The position numbers and the translations under genes are program-made. Source: Ktedonobacterales bacterium (GTDB taxonomy: Bacteria; Chloroflexota; Ktedonobacteria; Ktedonobacterales; JADMIN01). Taken from it: a DNA stretch of 21,933 nucleotides. Position 1 is the stretch's first letter. Every line of letters starts with the position of its first letter. Where the stretch lies: NCBI GenBank assembly GCA_025935235.1, contig JAICVT010000024.1, positions 1 to 21,933 of the forward strand, in the 5' to 3' direction. The notes under the pieces were generated by a model. The model made no database searches and was not told where the DNA came from. It saw only the letters and a program-made list of their open reading frames with translations. Below, one piece after another: positions 21,528 through 21,933 of the stretch.

Positions 21528-21899
21528 CTAGGCCGACATCTTGCGGACGATGTGGTTGACCTCAGCGGCCATCACGATGGATTGGATCTGCTTGCGGGCG
21601 TTCTCCGCCGTCTGGGGCTGGGCGAAGGTTAGGCCGTTGAGGGCGCGCAGGGCGCGGTTGAGCGCGCCGCTCTGCACGAGGAACCGCTCGTAGGCGCGCG
21701 TGTCAAGCGCCAACGTCGAGTAGATCGGCACGAAGAAGACCTGCGCGACCGTGTCACCCGTCAGCTCCGCAGGGGCGGCTGCCCCAGGGCGCGTGAAGGG
21801 GCGCGCCACCGTCCATACGGCGCGCGCGGTTCGCTGACTGGTTCGCTTCCGGAGCGCGCGTCGAAAGACGACCGTGTACTCCGAGACCCCAAACTCCAC
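21528..21899 (-). CDS. Hypothetical protein, possibly partial at the window edge
   Basis: 123 aa from GTG 21899, which has AGGA 6 bases upstream. The frame stays open to the window edge, so an upstream start cannot be excluded. The N-terminal part is basic (F-R-R-A-L-R-K-R-T-S-Q-R-T-A-R). The middle is hydrophobic with V-A-Q-V-F-F-V-P-I-Y. The end is helical (A-Y-E-R-F-L-V-Q-S-G-A-L-N-R-A-L-R-A-L-N-G). I see no transmembrane span of full length and no catalytic motif, and I do not recognise the family. It lies opposite the methyltransferase remnant, with a hairpin between. Confidence 0.55.
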   Translation of the reverse strand: MEFGVSEYTVVFRRALRKRTSQRTARAVWTVARPFTRPGAAAPAELTGDTVAQVFFVPIYSTLALDTRAYERFLVQSGALNRALRALNGLTFAQPQTAENARKQIQSIVMAAEVNHIVRKMSA

Positions 21900-21933
21900 C
21901 TGTATTCCTGCCCTCCCAGGCCCGCGCGCAACC

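Overview
This is a GC-rich bacterial chromosomal window with many small, compact operons. The overall look is Chloroflexota, and probably close to Ktedonobacteria: paired SWIM/XPB-N 'helicase-associated' proteins, a Dna2-like nuclease-helicase, an orphan membrane-fusion adaptor with a single N-terminal anchor, and GTG starts. That assignment is inferred from gene content; there is no rRNA or marker gene to confirm it. No tRNA, rRNA, CRISPR array or transposase is visible.

Layout. 1-366: 3' end of an amino-acid ABC transporter substrate-binding protein. 378-1586 (-): a glyoxalase/VOC-methyltransferase fusion. 1751-2392 (-): an F420/NADP-type dinucleotide-binding oxidoreductase. 2400-3680: a poorly described regulatory locus. 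It has an AT-rich promoter with alternating GTTC/GAAC half-sites, a gene for a small ribbon-helix-helix-like protein, and a six-copy 11-bp repeat directly after its stop codon. 3682-5202: a membrane-anchored WD40-like beta-propeller protein. 5203-6451: a broken second copy of the propeller gene, interrupted by a BRO/DinD-type antirepressor-like gene on the opposite strand. 6612-7343: a four-helix membrane protein. 7358-7972 (-): a lipoprotein.

8204-12463 is a tightly coupled three-gene operon: a degenerate SWIM-finger protein of 833 aa, an XPB/Ssl2-N-like protein of 445 aa, and a stand-alone receiver domain that has lost its phospho-acceptor aspartate. 12474-13847 (-) is an orphan HlyD-type adaptor. 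14390-17842 is a carbon-metabolism operon: class II ketose-bisphosphate aldolase, HAD phosphatase, DhaL and DhaK, with no phosphotransferase (DhaM) gene. It closes with a strong hairpin.

18048-21167 encodes a 1039-aa protein that joins a Cas4/Dna2-type Fe-S PD-(D/E)XK nuclease to an SF1 helicase. After it come a frameshifted methyltransferase remnant (about 21181-21442), a convergent hairpin, and a hypothetical protein on the minus strand at the window edge.

The points most worth a second look are: the ribbon-helix-helix locus with GAAC/GTTC arrays on both sides of the gene; the BRO/DinD insertion in a duplicated propeller gene; the SWIM + XPB-N + pseudo-receiver operon; and the kinase-aldolase-phosphatase operon. 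The two genes for DNA-processing proteins (8204 and 18048) have similar TTGACG-18-TAG(A/C)(C/A)T promoters upstream.
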